The notes beneath the pieces are model-generated. The model did no database searches and was not told where the DNA came from. It saw only the letters and a list, made by a program, of their open reading frames with translations. Source: Lentisphaerota bacterium (GTDB lineage Bacteria > Verrucomicrobiota > Lentisphaeria > Victivallales > Victivallaceae). From it: a stretch of DNA of 32,976 nt. The stretch lies in NCBI GenBank assembly GCA_015061575.1, contig SUWF01000032.1, forward strand, positions 1 to 32,976. Direction: 5' to 3'. The position numbers and the translations under genes are program-made. Position 1 is the stretch's first letter. Each line of letters opens with the position of its first letter. Shown here one piece after another: positions 15,999-23,395 of this stretch.

Positions 15999-16559
15999 TT
16001 GCTTGTTCCTTTCGGTCTGGTCGGACAAGTCTGACCCGTCCGACAGGTCCGACGTTTTATTTGCGGATGCGGCCAGCGCATCCAGGTTATTGATCGCCGG
16101 AGTGTTGGTCATTGCTACCGAAGTAACCCGCAAGTTACCGTCAGCAAGCCCCCGCAGCACCGGCGAAAAGTATTTGTAGATTTTCTCTTTGAGCATTTCA
16201 TAAGCAGCCGGATTCCACTTGACTTTGAGCCGCAGTTTTTCGCCTTCCAGCGCAAGACTGCCAAAGCCCATGGCGGCAACTCCACCCGGGAACATCTTTA
16301 AAACTTCACTTTCGTCCAACCGTTTCTGATTGGCAAGTTTATATAAATAATGCTCCGAATCCAGCGGGATATCTTCCCCTTTTTTGTGGTGATAACTTAT
16401 GATCTGCTGCATGTTTTCCGCTGTAAGATTGATCGCTCCATCGATTCCATCCTGGCAAATCGGATTACTGCCGGTTTTAAGCAGCGTCCATTCCAGCGGA
16501 ACCCCGCAGTCATCCCGGACAACATCCAGCCGTTCAGCAGATAATGCAATCCAATTCAT
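15444..16559 (-). CDS. Mu I-like prohead protease with in-frame scaffold
   Basis: A 371-residue protein. The first about 170 residues correspond to the Mu I (gp32) protease domain: NLTAENMQQIISYHHKKGEDIPLDSEHYLY, AAMGFGSLALEGEKLRLKVKWNPAAYEMLKEKIYKYFSPVL, then VTSVAMTNTPAINNL. After a Ser/Asp-rich linker (LSDGSDLSDQ, about 171-185), the C-terminal half is a charged coiled coil typical of scaffolds. In Mu, the same gene arrangement gives protease I and scaffold Z from an internal start; a matching internal start is visible here (15998). It would mature the prohead made of the capsid protein encoded downstream. Confidence 0.9.
   Translation of the reverse strand: MNWIALSAERLDVVRDDCGVPLEWTLLKTGSNPICQDGIDGAINLTAENMQQIISYHHKKGEDIPLDSEHYLYKLANQKRLDESEVLKMFPGGVAAMGFGSLALEGEKLRLKVKWNPAAYEMLKEKIYKYFSPVLRGLADGNLRVTSVAMTNTPAINNLDALAASANKTSDLSDGSDLSDQTERNKQMTKVENALKKLLGRDSLALTAENEKEQDAIAAEIEEKADLIEQVKTLLKLDAAAGIDEVIAALKAEAEKAASADEKQAKLDELAATAEKDAHARLVAQGRAEGKITNADMEYVNSLDSKALSAHLQHTGKKVPIERLPEGKTRTEADSTALTDADKLAINALKNAGIKNAEEEYLNRKKKGEEK
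16018..16057 (-). repeat. GTCGGAC-type mini-repeat inside the protease/scaffold linker
   Basis: On the plus strand this reads as alternating GTCGGAC and GTCCGAC/GTCTGAC units about 8-9 bp apart, which are mutually complementary. It encodes the SDLSDGSDLSDQ linker just before the internal scaffold start. It looks like a dispersed bacterial mini-repeat captured in the gene at a tolerant position. Confidence 0.6.
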
Positions 16560-16625
16560 TTTTTGTGTAAACCTTTCATTAAAGTCCGTGCTTATCTATT
16601 AATTACCATTTTTTTCAAAAAAAAT

Positions 16626-16653
16626 TTGACATTCCGCAAAATCGAAGTATGGT
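16626..16653 (+). promoter_or_regulatory. Candidate promoter for an antisense-direction small RNA
   Basis: TTGACA at 16626-16631 is a consensus -35. TATGGT at 16648-16653 gives a 16-nt spacing; TAATAA at 16653 is a less well spaced alternative. It faces right, against the late operon, and is followed within about 110 nt by a strong terminator. Confidence 0.5.
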
Positions 16654-16659
16654 AATAAT

Positions 16660-16766
16660 AACTTTCCCGAGTGTGTTGCGCTTCACGATTGAAGGCCTGC
16701 GGGAAGAATATTTTAAGCTCATTACGCGTTAACCCACGATTGGGTGTGTTATGAGCTTTTTTATTT
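16660..16766 (+). ncRNA. Candidate phage small RNA between MuF and protease genes
   Basis: A consensus-like promoter is followed by two hairpins and no open frame. Hairpin 1 has outer arms TTCCCG (16664-16669) and CGGGAA (16700-16705) enclosing CTTCA-CGAT-TGAAG (16681-16694). Hairpin 2 is the terminator, with ACCCA-CGAT-TGGGT at its tip and AAGCTCAT/ATGAGCTT at its base, then TTTTTT. Both tips share a CGAT loop and flanking CACGATTG. The RNA would be about 100 nt and opposite in direction to all late genes. The last bases overlap the stop codon of the MuF gene. It matches no RNA family I know. Confidence 0.55.
16715..16766 (+). terminator. Rho-independent terminator of the candidate small RNA
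   Basis: Arms AAGCTCAT (16715-16722) and ATGAGCTT (16751-16758), an inner stem ACCCA/TGGGT (16732-16745) with CGAT loop, then a T-rich tail TTTTTTATTTT from 16757. On the minus strand the hairpin is followed by only a weak T-tract, so it works chiefly rightward. Confidence 0.75.
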
Positions 16767-18128
16767 TAAACTCCACTCATCATCACCATAAGCATCATCA
16801 GCATTGTTCCAACTTACCAGTTTGAGCTGCTTACCATCATACACCATAACACAATAACTTTGTTTTTGCGGATTATGCAATACAATGCGTTTAAGGCAAA
16901 TAGGGAGCTTTTGCATGTTACCATGCTCACCTTTCCTTGTTACAGCCCGCTTCAAACTGACTACCACCCGGCAATTTTCATTACCCAGCGTATCCCGCAA
17001 TATCTTGATCGCCCGGTCCGGATCAACAAAAAGCTCCTTATGATTCCGCCACAAGTGTTCAATGCCGTGGCGCTGATTGCCGCTATCCAGCATTATCGGC
17101 AAATCCGGTAATCCGGCAGCCTCCGCCGCCCGGTGATTAAGCCTTGCCACTTCAAAAGATTCTGCGGGGAATTTATCTCTGACTGCTGACGCAATGTTTT
17201 TACCCTGCTTGCCGGCCCTGGTAAATGCTTCATTAACGGCCTTATAATCCGGCAGATTATCCGGATCCAAGCCGACATCTTCAAGCTCTTTTCTGGCTGC
17301 ACTCTTCATAGCTTCAAATCCACTCCGGACTTGCGCTGCGCCGGAAAGCAGTACTGGTTTTATGCCGCTTTCAGCCGGAGCGACGATCAAACCCACATTA
17401 TCAAGCTGCTGATTTTTCACTGCTTCTTCCGCCTGCCTGACAATGTTGGCTCTTGACTTAACCGTTGTCAAATCAAATTCTTCAAAGACATGTTCCGGAT
17501 CAAAAGAAAAACCGCTGGAACTTTCGACTTTGACCTGTTCCGGCGGTGTCGGCTTTTGAATTTTTTTCGATTCTTTGCCGGCTTCTTTGGCGGTAATTTC
17601 TTCCAGATAACAGCGGCAATTAAACTCCCAGGGCGGCGTGTGAGTTTTTAAAAACGGATCCAGTTTATGAAAAATCTTCCCGTCCAAATCACTGTGACTG
17701 CTGCGGACTTTGTTGTCACGCCTGGCGTGGTAACGCACATACGGGAATACCTGCAACGCATCCGGATCACGCATTCTTGCCCACTCTCCGGCAGCGTGAG
17801 CCATTGCCGCATTTTGCCGCAGAATCAAATTCAACCGTGCCGTACTTGCCAGATTACGCAATCTCGCCTGATGCGGATTATAGCCCTCGCTGCGCAAGAA
17901 ATCCTTAAGTTGATTCCGGGCATCCGCCAAGCCAAACTCGCCACGGCTGTAACCATCAGAAATACTCCGGAGTTTCTCCAATATCCTGGCATCTGCCACC
18001 CGGGCTGAAAAAAATGCCTGCGCCTTGATCTTGGGAGATACCTTTTGTACCAATTCTGCATGACTTAAACCAGTCGGCATATTTACCCGATTACGGATAA
18101 AATCTGCTTGACTACCATTGCGTAACAT
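16761..18128 (-). CDS. MuF-type minor head protein with nuclease-like C-terminal domain
   Basis: A 455-residue protein. Residues about 1-180 form a MuF/SPP1-gp7 head morphogenesis domain: helical N-terminus, then H145...LDG (148-150) and NCRC (170-173), the family's conserved end motif. A linker follows. The last about 109 residues (347-455) form an extra domain with RHGIEHLWRNH, VVVSLKRAVTRKG and MVYDGKQLKLVSW. This pattern of early His/Arg/Glu residues followed by a short beta sheet resembles the BECR/RelE-EndoU-like toxin domains (PBECR type) found fused to MuF. The gene overlaps the upstream stop (TAATG) and has GAGGAG before it. MuF proteins enter the capsid and may be injected with DNA. 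Confidence 0.85.
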   Translation of the reverse strand: MLRNGSQADFIRNRVNMPTGLSHAELVQKVSPKIKAQAFFSARVADARILEKLRSISDGYSRGEFGLADARNQLKDFLRSEGYNPHQARLRNLASTARLNLILRQNAAMAHAAGEWARMRDPDALQVFPYVRYHARRDNKVRSSHSDLDGKIFHKLDPFLKTHTPPWEFNCRCYLEEITAKEAGKESKKIQKPTPPEQVKVESSSGFSFDPEHVFEEFDLTTVKSRANIVRQAEEAVKNQQLDNVGLIVAPAESGIKPVLLSGAAQVRSGFEAMKSAARKELEDVGLDPDNLPDYKAVNEAFTRAGKQGKNIASAVRDKFPAESFEVARLNHRAAEAAGLPDLPIMLDSGNQRHGIEHLWRNHKELFVDPDRAIKILRDTLGNENCRVVVSLKRAVTRKGEHGNMQKLPICLKRIVLHNPQKQSYCVMVYDGKQLKLVSWNNADDAYGDDEWSLK

Positions 18129-18664
18129 TAAAAATTCTCCTCAAAAAATCTTCCGGTTGCCTGTTCAATTTCCATTTCATCGGGCCACCACGGACGCGGC
18201 CGCTGGTATACGGATTTCTTCAACACCCAAAGCATTTTTGCTTTGCCTCTTTTGCCGACCGTTGTTGCCAGATAAGCACGCCCTCGCGGTCCATCTTCCT
18301 TCTTGCGGACAACAAACAATTCTCCGCCGTATTCCCGGGGGTATTTACCTTTGACCGAACGATCTATTGGAATCGCCAGATATGCTCTGGTGCGCGGTTT
18401 GATCGTTCCGCCGGTGTGAATGTGTTCTGCAATATATCCATTGGCTCCACCGGCATATATGATATGACGATTATCATCTTCCTGGTCGGTCATTATGCTT
18501 TCTCTGGCGATAAGGTCACCAAAGTCGCCGCCGATCTTTTCCCGTGCATTTTTCTGAATATGCCTCCGGACTGCGCCACTCCAGGCAATCATAAATTGCC
18601 GGGGAGTCAGATCCTGCAACTGTTTCAGCAGATCCTGATCATTTACCTCGAAGTTGATTTGCAT
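18128..18664 (-). CDS. Mu gpG-like virion morphogenesis protein
   Basis: A 178-residue protein. It begins QINFEVNDQDLLKQLQDLTPRQFMIAWSGAVRRHIQ and has YIAEHIHTGGTIKPRTRAYLAIPI in the middle. The latter is the kind of 'iH..Gg.i.pr..k.Laip' segment seen in the phage virion morphogenesis family (Mu gpG; tail completion). In Mu this gene follows F; here it lies between portal and MuF. It overlaps the portal gene by 26 nt. Confidence 0.75.
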   Translation of the reverse strand: MQINFEVNDQDLLKQLQDLTPRQFMIAWSGAVRRHIQKNAREKIGGDFGDLIARESIMTDQEDDNRHIIYAGGANGYIAEHIHTGGTIKPRTRAYLAIPIDRSVKGKYPREYGGELFVVRKKEDGPRGRAYLATTVGKRGKAKMLWVLKKSVYQRPRPWWPDEMEIEQATGRFFEENF

Positions 18665-20075
18665 ATTCAGATTCCATCTCTTGGGTCATGATTTTTTCCA
18701 GGGCGCTTGTGTTGCTTTCCTCCAGATCAAAGCCGTTGCGTAATTTCTGATCCAGAGCAGCATCATCCAAATCAGCTGCAGATGCTATTTCATCAGCAAT
18801 AGGCCCCAGCCAATCTTCCAATGCTTTTGCCAAGGTCAGTTCCTCCGGTTTTTCCGCCGCCAGAGCAATACTTTGCCCCATCGGTGCTGCCGGCGGTTCA
18901 TAACGCAGTTTTAAGCCCAAACGTTCGCTTAATTCTGCCGGATCTGCCTTATACCCAGCACCGCTCAAGGTGGCAACCATCGTTGCCAATGCCGCCTGAT
19001 CTTCCGGCGGATCCAACTCAAAAAGCAGTTTCGGAATTGCCGCTTCGGGATAATTGAATTTGATCCACGGCTTGGCGATCTGGCTTCTTACCGTGGCTTC
19101 CACTGCGTGTGCATCGGCTTCCAGAATATCCTGCCGTACTTTGCTTTGCGCATCGCCGCCGGAAAGCCCGGAACTTTCGCCGCTGCTTGCCAACTGCCCC
19201 ACCAGCAAAGTATAAATAGCATTGTGGCAGAACTCCAAAGTCCGGAAATAAACATTGTCGCTGCCGGTATTGGCTGCGTTCAAAAGTTCCAGCTCGGTGC
19301 TTTTGGTAAAAACCCCACCGCCATTCGGACCGAAGTTCCGGATCAAACTGTGCAGCACTTCCCGCTCCGACTCCCATGTATTCTGATCCACCTTGGCAAT
19401 CAAAAAGGGCATCCCGAACCGTTCGATAAAACTGAACAGATCCTTGATCGGCCAGTTCTGAAAGCAGTGCAGCCAAGCCAAGACCCGGATCTTTCCCGCC
19501 CGCGCCGGATCACCCTTCTTGGCAAACTGGTGAAAGATTATCCGGTTTTCCTGCAAATCTTCCGGCAAGCCGTTCGGGTATTCGTCGCAGATAAGGCGCG
19601 GCACAAAACCATCCCGCAAGTTAAAGCAATGCGGCTCCAGCATTTGAAAGCCCGCCAGTTTACCACCAGCTTGCCAGATTATTTCTGCCGGCACAAATGG
19701 CTGCACCACTGCGCTGACCAAATGCTGCAAAAGGTCATAAAATGTGCCGCAGCAACTGGCATTGGCAAGTTCTTTTTCAAACTCTTCTGCCGCCAGTTTA
19801 TCCAGATCGCCTTCGCCGCCCGGCTCAATGCGGTAATTGCATCCGCATAACGCACCGCTGCGCTGCTCCATGGCGCCGATCACATCCCAGTTGCGCTCCA
19901 GTATATCCCGTCCCAGCAGACATAATTGCTCAACATCTCCGCCGTTGGCTGCCCGCATGATCGCCCCGATCCTGGCGGGGCTGTAACTCCCGATCGTGCT
20001 GTACCGCGACCGGTCGCCGACACTTGGCAGCACCAATCGCCGATCAGCACCAGCGGTTTTCTTTTGATATTTCAT
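18639..20075 (-). CDS. Portal protein (Mu gp29-like, DUF935)
   Basis: A 478-residue protein of the length usual for Mu-type portals. Recognisable segments are QLCLLGRDILERNWDVIGAMEQR near the N-terminus, FVPAEIIWQ, RVLAWLHCFQNWPIKDLFSFIERFGMPF and a helical region before LLVGQLASSGESSG. It forms the dodecameric DNA gate at one capsid vertex. It starts 32 nt inside the terminase gene with AGGAG upstream. Confidence 0.93.
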   Translation of the reverse strand: MKYQKKTAGADRRLVLPSVGDRSRYSTIGSYSPARIGAIMRAANGGDVEQLCLLGRDILERNWDVIGAMEQRSGALCGCNYRIEPGGEGDLDKLAAEEFEKELANASCCGTFYDLLQHLVSAVVQPFVPAEIIWQAGGKLAGFQMLEPHCFNLRDGFVPRLICDEYPNGLPEDLQENRIIFHQFAKKGDPARAGKIRVLAWLHCFQNWPIKDLFSFIERFGMPFLIAKVDQNTWESEREVLHSLIRNFGPNGGGVFTKSTELELLNAANTGSDNVYFRTLEFCHNAIYTLLVGQLASSGESSGLSGGDAQSKVRQDILEADAHAVEATVRSQIAKPWIKFNYPEAAIPKLLFELDPPEDQAALATMVATLSGAGYKADPAELSERLGLKLRYEPPAAPMGQSIALAAEKPEELTLAKALEDWLGPIADEIASAADLDDAALDQKLRNGFDLEESNTSALEKIMTQEMESEYANQLRGK

Positions 20076-21540
20076 TCAGGTTTCTCCTGCTTGTATAAAA
20101 TTCATCATCGCTATCGCGTACCGCCTTTTTGCTGGATGGCTCCATTCTGCAAGGTCCTCCGGCAAACTCCTGCGCCGCATACAATGCCAATGCACAACTC
20201 CACGCTATATCGCCGTGGCTCTCCGGCACAAGTTCATTCTTGCCAACCGTCAGCAGCAGCCGCCCGGCAGAAGTGTGATCTTTTTTGATCGCTGCCAAAT
20301 CCGCCTTGATTTCGGGGTATTGCAATGGGATCAACTGGTTGTGTGCTTCAAAAGCACTTTGCAAAAGCGTCCCCAACTGCATCTTGCTGCTGGCAAAGTT
20401 TACCCCCACAAACGATCCGGCAAATTCGGTTTCCAGGTCTTCACAAATATTCATTCCCAAGCCGGTATTATCACCGGCACCGGTTATGCCGCATTTCAGC
20501 AAGGCTGCCAGCACCTTTTTCTGCTTTTCAAATCGAGTTTTGTGCATTGTTACCAACGCTGCCAGCATGGCGCAATTCCCATCCAGCCGATTGACCCATA
20601 CGCTCGACAAGTCGCCGGTTCGCGCCACGTCATAGCCCAGCACATACTGCTTGCCTGCCGGCAATACCTCCCGCCAGAACTCCGGCTTGATCAGCGTATC
20701 CTCTCCGCCGTTGGAGCCTTCCAGTTTGCCCCAGTAACAATCCAATTTCTGCACTGCATTGTTCAGGCATATCGGCTCAATAAATTGCAAACCGCTGGTT
20801 TCGTTGGGTACGCACATATACTGCGTTTCAAATGCGCTTCTGGTCAAACATCCCCGCCGGATCTGTTCATAAAATTCTTCACGAGTTTGGGTCGGACGGC
20901 CTTTCGCCGCTTTGACTTCGTTAACTTTCTCCACAAACCCTTCGGCAATGGCATCGGTCAGCGTGGTCCGGTGCATACTGAAGCCCATTGAATTGTCAGC
21001 CTTGGCGCGTTTGCAGAGTTGTGCAAACTCACTCTCAATACTGCCGTCAGGATTGTACGCCGAAACGATCTCCAACTGATTTCCCCAGGTGATACAGGGG
21101 TATGCCATGGCGTATAAAGTCGCCTGATCCAAGTGCAGATCCATTTCGTCGAGCAGTATATCGCCGCCTTTACCGGCGAATGCCAGCGGATTGCTGCTCA
21201 ACGAGCAGATCCTTGCGCCGTTATTGTACCGCACCACATACGCTGTGATGCCGTGCTTTTCGTCCACCACTTCCACATTGCTGCCGTCCAGCCCGCGAGC
21301 AATGGCGTTGGATTCTTTCGCCCATTTTGCCACATAGTCGGTAATAAATTCTTTGGCGGTCAGATCGTCGCGGCTGGATACCCACTGCACAAAACTGCTC
21401 CCCTGCGGTTCTCGCAAGCACTTGCGGTTGGCACGGTAACTGGTGGCGTAAGTTATACCCACCCGGCGGCTTTTTTCGTAGATCTTCAGGGGCGAATCAT
21501 CAACGATCCAACGCTGCTGATATGGAAGAAAGTAACTCAT
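20044..21540 (-). CDS. Terminase large subunit (Mu gp28-like)
   Basis: A 498-residue packaging motor. The ATPase N-half has a Walker A-like YEKSRRVGIT (about 21-30) and Walker B ILLDEMD (about 128-134, acidic pair 131-132). The RNase H-like nuclease C-half has three acidic positions: LGYDVARTGD (D304), GAGDNTGLG (D357) and SHGDIAW (D444). All key residues are present, so it should be functional. It directly follows the small subunit, three nt apart, with GGAG before the start. In Mu-like phages it cuts host-flanked DNA for headful packaging. Confidence 0.95.
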   Translation of the reverse strand: MSYFLPYQQRWIVDDSPLKIYEKSRRVGITYATSYRANRKCLREPQGSSFVQWVSSRDDLTAKEFITDYVAKWAKESNAIARGLDGSNVEVVDEKHGITAYVVRYNNGARICSLSSNPLAFAGKGGDILLDEMDLHLDQATLYAMAYPCITWGNQLEIVSAYNPDGSIESEFAQLCKRAKADNSMGFSMHRTTLTDAIAEGFVEKVNEVKAAKGRPTQTREEFYEQIRRGCLTRSAFETQYMCVPNETSGLQFIEPICLNNAVQKLDCYWGKLEGSNGGEDTLIKPEFWREVLPAGKQYVLGYDVARTGDLSSVWVNRLDGNCAMLAALVTMHKTRFEKQKKVLAALLKCGITGAGDNTGLGMNICEDLETEFAGSFVGVNFASSKMQLGTLLQSAFEAHNQLIPLQYPEIKADLAAIKKDHTSAGRLLLTVGKNELVPESHGDIAWSCALALYAAQEFAGGPCRMEPSSKKAVRDSDDEFYTSRRNLNEISKENRWC

Positions 21541-21543
21541 TCG

Positions 21544-22164
21544 TTATACTCCAAACTTTTCGTCCATGGCATCCGCCACTTGCCGTGAATCAACTCCGGG
21601 AATCAGTTTTTCCAGTTCTGCAATCTTCGCATCTTTGGCAGCAAGTTTTACCAGTAATTCTGCCTCACGATTACGCCATTCCTGTTCAGCGGCTTGCCGC
21701 AGGCGGTTGTTTTCGGCCAATTTTTCCTGCAAATGCTGCACCCGTTTATCCAGCTCGGTGGATTTGATCTTGACCGTGGCGTTGACCAGTTTCAAGGTTT
21801 CTTCGGCATCCATATCGGGATTTTCCGAAAGAACCCGCAACTGCCGCAGCAGTGCCATCTGTGTTACATCACTTACGCTGGTCAATCCGGAAAGCTCCTG
21901 CAATGCTGCTGCCGCCCAACGGTCGTCAGCAATGCGCTTGCTGGTCTTTGCCAATGCTTCGCCATATTGCCGGTATTCTTCGCCCCGCCGCACCGCCAGA
22001 AATGTGGCATTGTGCAGCACGATCTTCCGCTGCTCACAAGCCGCTTTGACTTCCGGAGCATTACGAATATCATCGTATTCAGCCCCGTCATAAAGCATAG
22101 CCAAAACCCGCTGCCGAACTTCAAAAGGCAGCCTGGCATAATTATTTCGCGGTTTGTTTTTCAT
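21544..22164 (-). CDS. Terminase small subunit (Mu gp27-like, DUF3486)
   Basis: A 206-residue protein. It begins MKNKPRNNYARLPFEVRQRVLAMLYDGAEYDDIR, a helix-turn-helix-like DNA-recognition module as in DUF3486. A central domain and a C-terminal coiled coil follow (RVQHLQEKLAENNRLRQAAEQEWRNR). I chose ATG 22164 rather than 22194 because GGGGTG, overlapping the upstream stop, fits it. Confidence 0.88.
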   Translation of the reverse strand: MKNKPRNNYARLPFEVRQRVLAMLYDGAEYDDIRNAPEVKAACEQRKIVLHNATFLAVRRGEEYRQYGEALAKTSKRIADDRWAAAALQELSGLTSVSDVTQMALLRQLRVLSENPDMDAEETLKLVNATVKIKSTELDKRVQHLQEKLAENNRLRQAAEQEWRNREAELLVKLAAKDAKIAELEKLIPGVDSRQVADAMDEKFGV

Positions 22165-22165
22165 A

Positions 22166-22459
22166 TCACACCCCGGCCGTTGGACCCCAGACATACGGAG
22201 AATACCCTTCTCTTGGTGATTCAGGCAGATTTTTCCGACCTTCGGCGGTGATGGTTACATATTCGCCTTTACTCCCCGGCAGACCTTGCAGAAAACCGTT
22301 TTCAATTAAGTTTTTCCACTGAACAACCGCCTCATCCCGGCTGACATCCAGCAACGCCGGGTGATCGATTACATAATCCAGATCCACCGGGTTGACGTAA
22401 TCTGCAACTGCAATCAACAATCCCCGGCGGGTGCGGTAAATTTTACTTTTATTTCCCAT
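22166..22459 (-). CDS. Mu gp26-like winged-helix protein
   Basis: A 97-residue protein with YRTRRGLLIAVADYV, DEAVVQWKNLIENGFLQGL and KGEYVTITAEGRKNL. This helix/helix/strand pattern resembles the winged-helix proteins at the gp26 position of Mu-like phages. The start at 22459 overlaps the upstream gene's end by 11 nt and has GGGGAG upstream. The exact function is unknown; the position just before the terminase genes is conserved in Mu. Confidence 0.65.
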   Translation of the reverse strand: MGNKSKIYRTRRGLLIAVADYVNPVDLDYVIDHPALLDVSRDEAVVQWKNLIENGFLQGLPGSKGEYVTITAEGRKNLPESPREGYSPYVWGPTAGV

Positions 22460-22853
22460 GATGATGTATCTCCCCATTGGTTATATGCTCTTGAACTGAA
22501 ACGTTGGTGTTATCCAGCCACTTGTTTATGCCATTGATTGCTCCGGAGAGTTCGCCCAATACCCGGGCTATCTCTTTATCAGAATTCGCCCGCCGTTCCC
22601 GATCCCGTTCCACTGCATCGCGCAGCAGATTCACATCGCCCCGCAGCCGGTCGATCTTGTTATTGGTGGCTTCCGGATTGCTCACCTTCAAATGTTCTTC
22701 CAGATCGGCGGCAATTTTATCAATGCGTTCTTTCTCCAAACGCTTCAGTTCATCGTGTTCGGCTTCCCGGCGTTTAAGCCACCAGCCCACCAGGAGCGAA
22801 CCAATGCCGCCGCCGGTAACGCTGCTGGCAAGATAAGTCAAGAAGTCTGTCAT
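22449..22853 (-). CDS. Membrane-anchored coiled-coil protein (Mu gp25/DUF2730-like)
   Basis: A 134-residue protein. One membrane segment near the N-terminus (residues about 4-25, GGGIGSLLVGWWL) is followed by a long charged coiled coil (RREAEHDELKRLEKERIDKIAADLEEHL and onward). Topology and place match the gp25/DUF2730 proteins of Mu-like phages; an Rz-like lysis role is an alternative. The ribosome site GAGGA is better spaced for a two-codon ORF (ATG TTA TGA, 22858-22850) whose stop overlaps this start, suggesting coupled reinitiation. Confidence 0.65.
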   Translation of the reverse strand: MTDFLTYLASSVTGGGIGSLLVGWWLKRREAEHDELKRLEKERIDKIAADLEEHLKVSNPEATNNKIDRLRGDVNLLRDAVERDRERRANSDKEIARVLGELSGAINGINKWLDNTNVSVQEHITNGEIHHHGK

Positions 22854-22881
22854 AACATAAAAAATCCTCTATTTTGTGAAT

Positions 22882-22924
22882 AAAAAAAAGGGCATTGCCG
22901 GCAAGGAGAAAACCAACAATGCCC
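22882..22924 (-). terminator. Intrinsic terminator upstream of the late operon
   Basis: On the minus strand GGGCATTG (22924-22917) and CAATGCCC (22897-22890) form a perfect 8-bp stem followed by eight Ts (22889-22882). It stops leftward transcription about 30 nt before the first late gene, or acts as a leader attenuator for it. Confidence 0.8.
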
Positions 22925-23041
22925 AGCCCTGTATTGGAGCAAAAGTTAAAAACTCAACCCAATTTTCAACTTTTTGCCGCAAAGCGGCAAACTCTCCACT
23001 CTTCACTAAAAGGCGAAAACAGCAAAAAAAGGTTCAAAAAA
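22925..23041 (-). other. Non-coding stretch between two leftward terminators
   Basis: About 120 bp with no credible gene. It contains a perfect hairpin TTTGCCGC-AAA-GCGGCAAA (22973-22991) without a T-run. The stretch lies downstream of one leftward terminator and upstream of another, so any leftward transcript starting here would be a short RNA ending at 22882 or a late-operon leader. No clear -35/-10 pair stands out by eye. Confidence 0.45.
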
Positions 23042-23079
23042 GACAAAAAAAATACCCATCATCCTGAAAGATAATGGGT
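23042..23079 (-). terminator. Terminator of the repressor-side operon
   Basis: Minus-strand arms ACCCAT-ATC and GAT-ATGGGT (23079-23054, one mismatch each side of the short loop) followed by a long T-rich run (23053-23042). It ends the leftward transcript of the repressor and the two following genes. Confidence 0.75.
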
Positions 23080-23100
23080 TAAAGTGGTTCAGATAAAATA

Positions 23101-23364
23101 TCACTTCAAAAACGGAATGATTGCCAATATGCTTGCAAAACTGATAATTATGCTCCAAATCGCCAACATCGTCAGAAACACCCACTGCTTATACAAGCGG
23201 TGCCAACCGCAATGCGGACAACTTAACGCCCGCTTGGAAATCGTATTTCCGCAATCCGGACAACTCTTGAACGGTGTGGCACTCTTTTTGCCTGCTCCAG
23301 CCGCCGGTTTCCGCTCCTGACGGTAATCCTGGTAAGCATCATACGCATCATTCTGTTCACTCAT
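23101..23364 (-). CDS. Zinc-ribbon membrane protein
   Basis: An 87-residue protein with a polar N-terminus, a four-cysteine zinc ribbon (CPDCG...CPHCGWH, about residues 35-55), then one hydrophobic membrane segment (VFLTMLAIWSIIISFASILAII). AAGGGTG lies upstream of the start. It is the last gene of the repressor-side unit, just before a terminator, and so is probably expressed in the lysogen. Function unknown; a small membrane protein in this place could alter host sensitivity to other phages. Confidence 0.65.
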   Translation of the reverse strand: MSEQNDAYDAYQDYRQERKPAAGAGKKSATPFKSCPDCGNTISKRALSCPHCGWHRLYKQWVFLTMLAIWSIIISFASILAIIPFLK

Positions 23365-23395
23365 AATTCACCCTTTCTTTGAGTTCAACATAAAA

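Noticed and set aside
16018-16057. The mini-repeat as a CRISPR or a transcription terminator
   Set aside because: The units are too short, with no unique spacers and no T-run; it lies within an in-frame coding linker.
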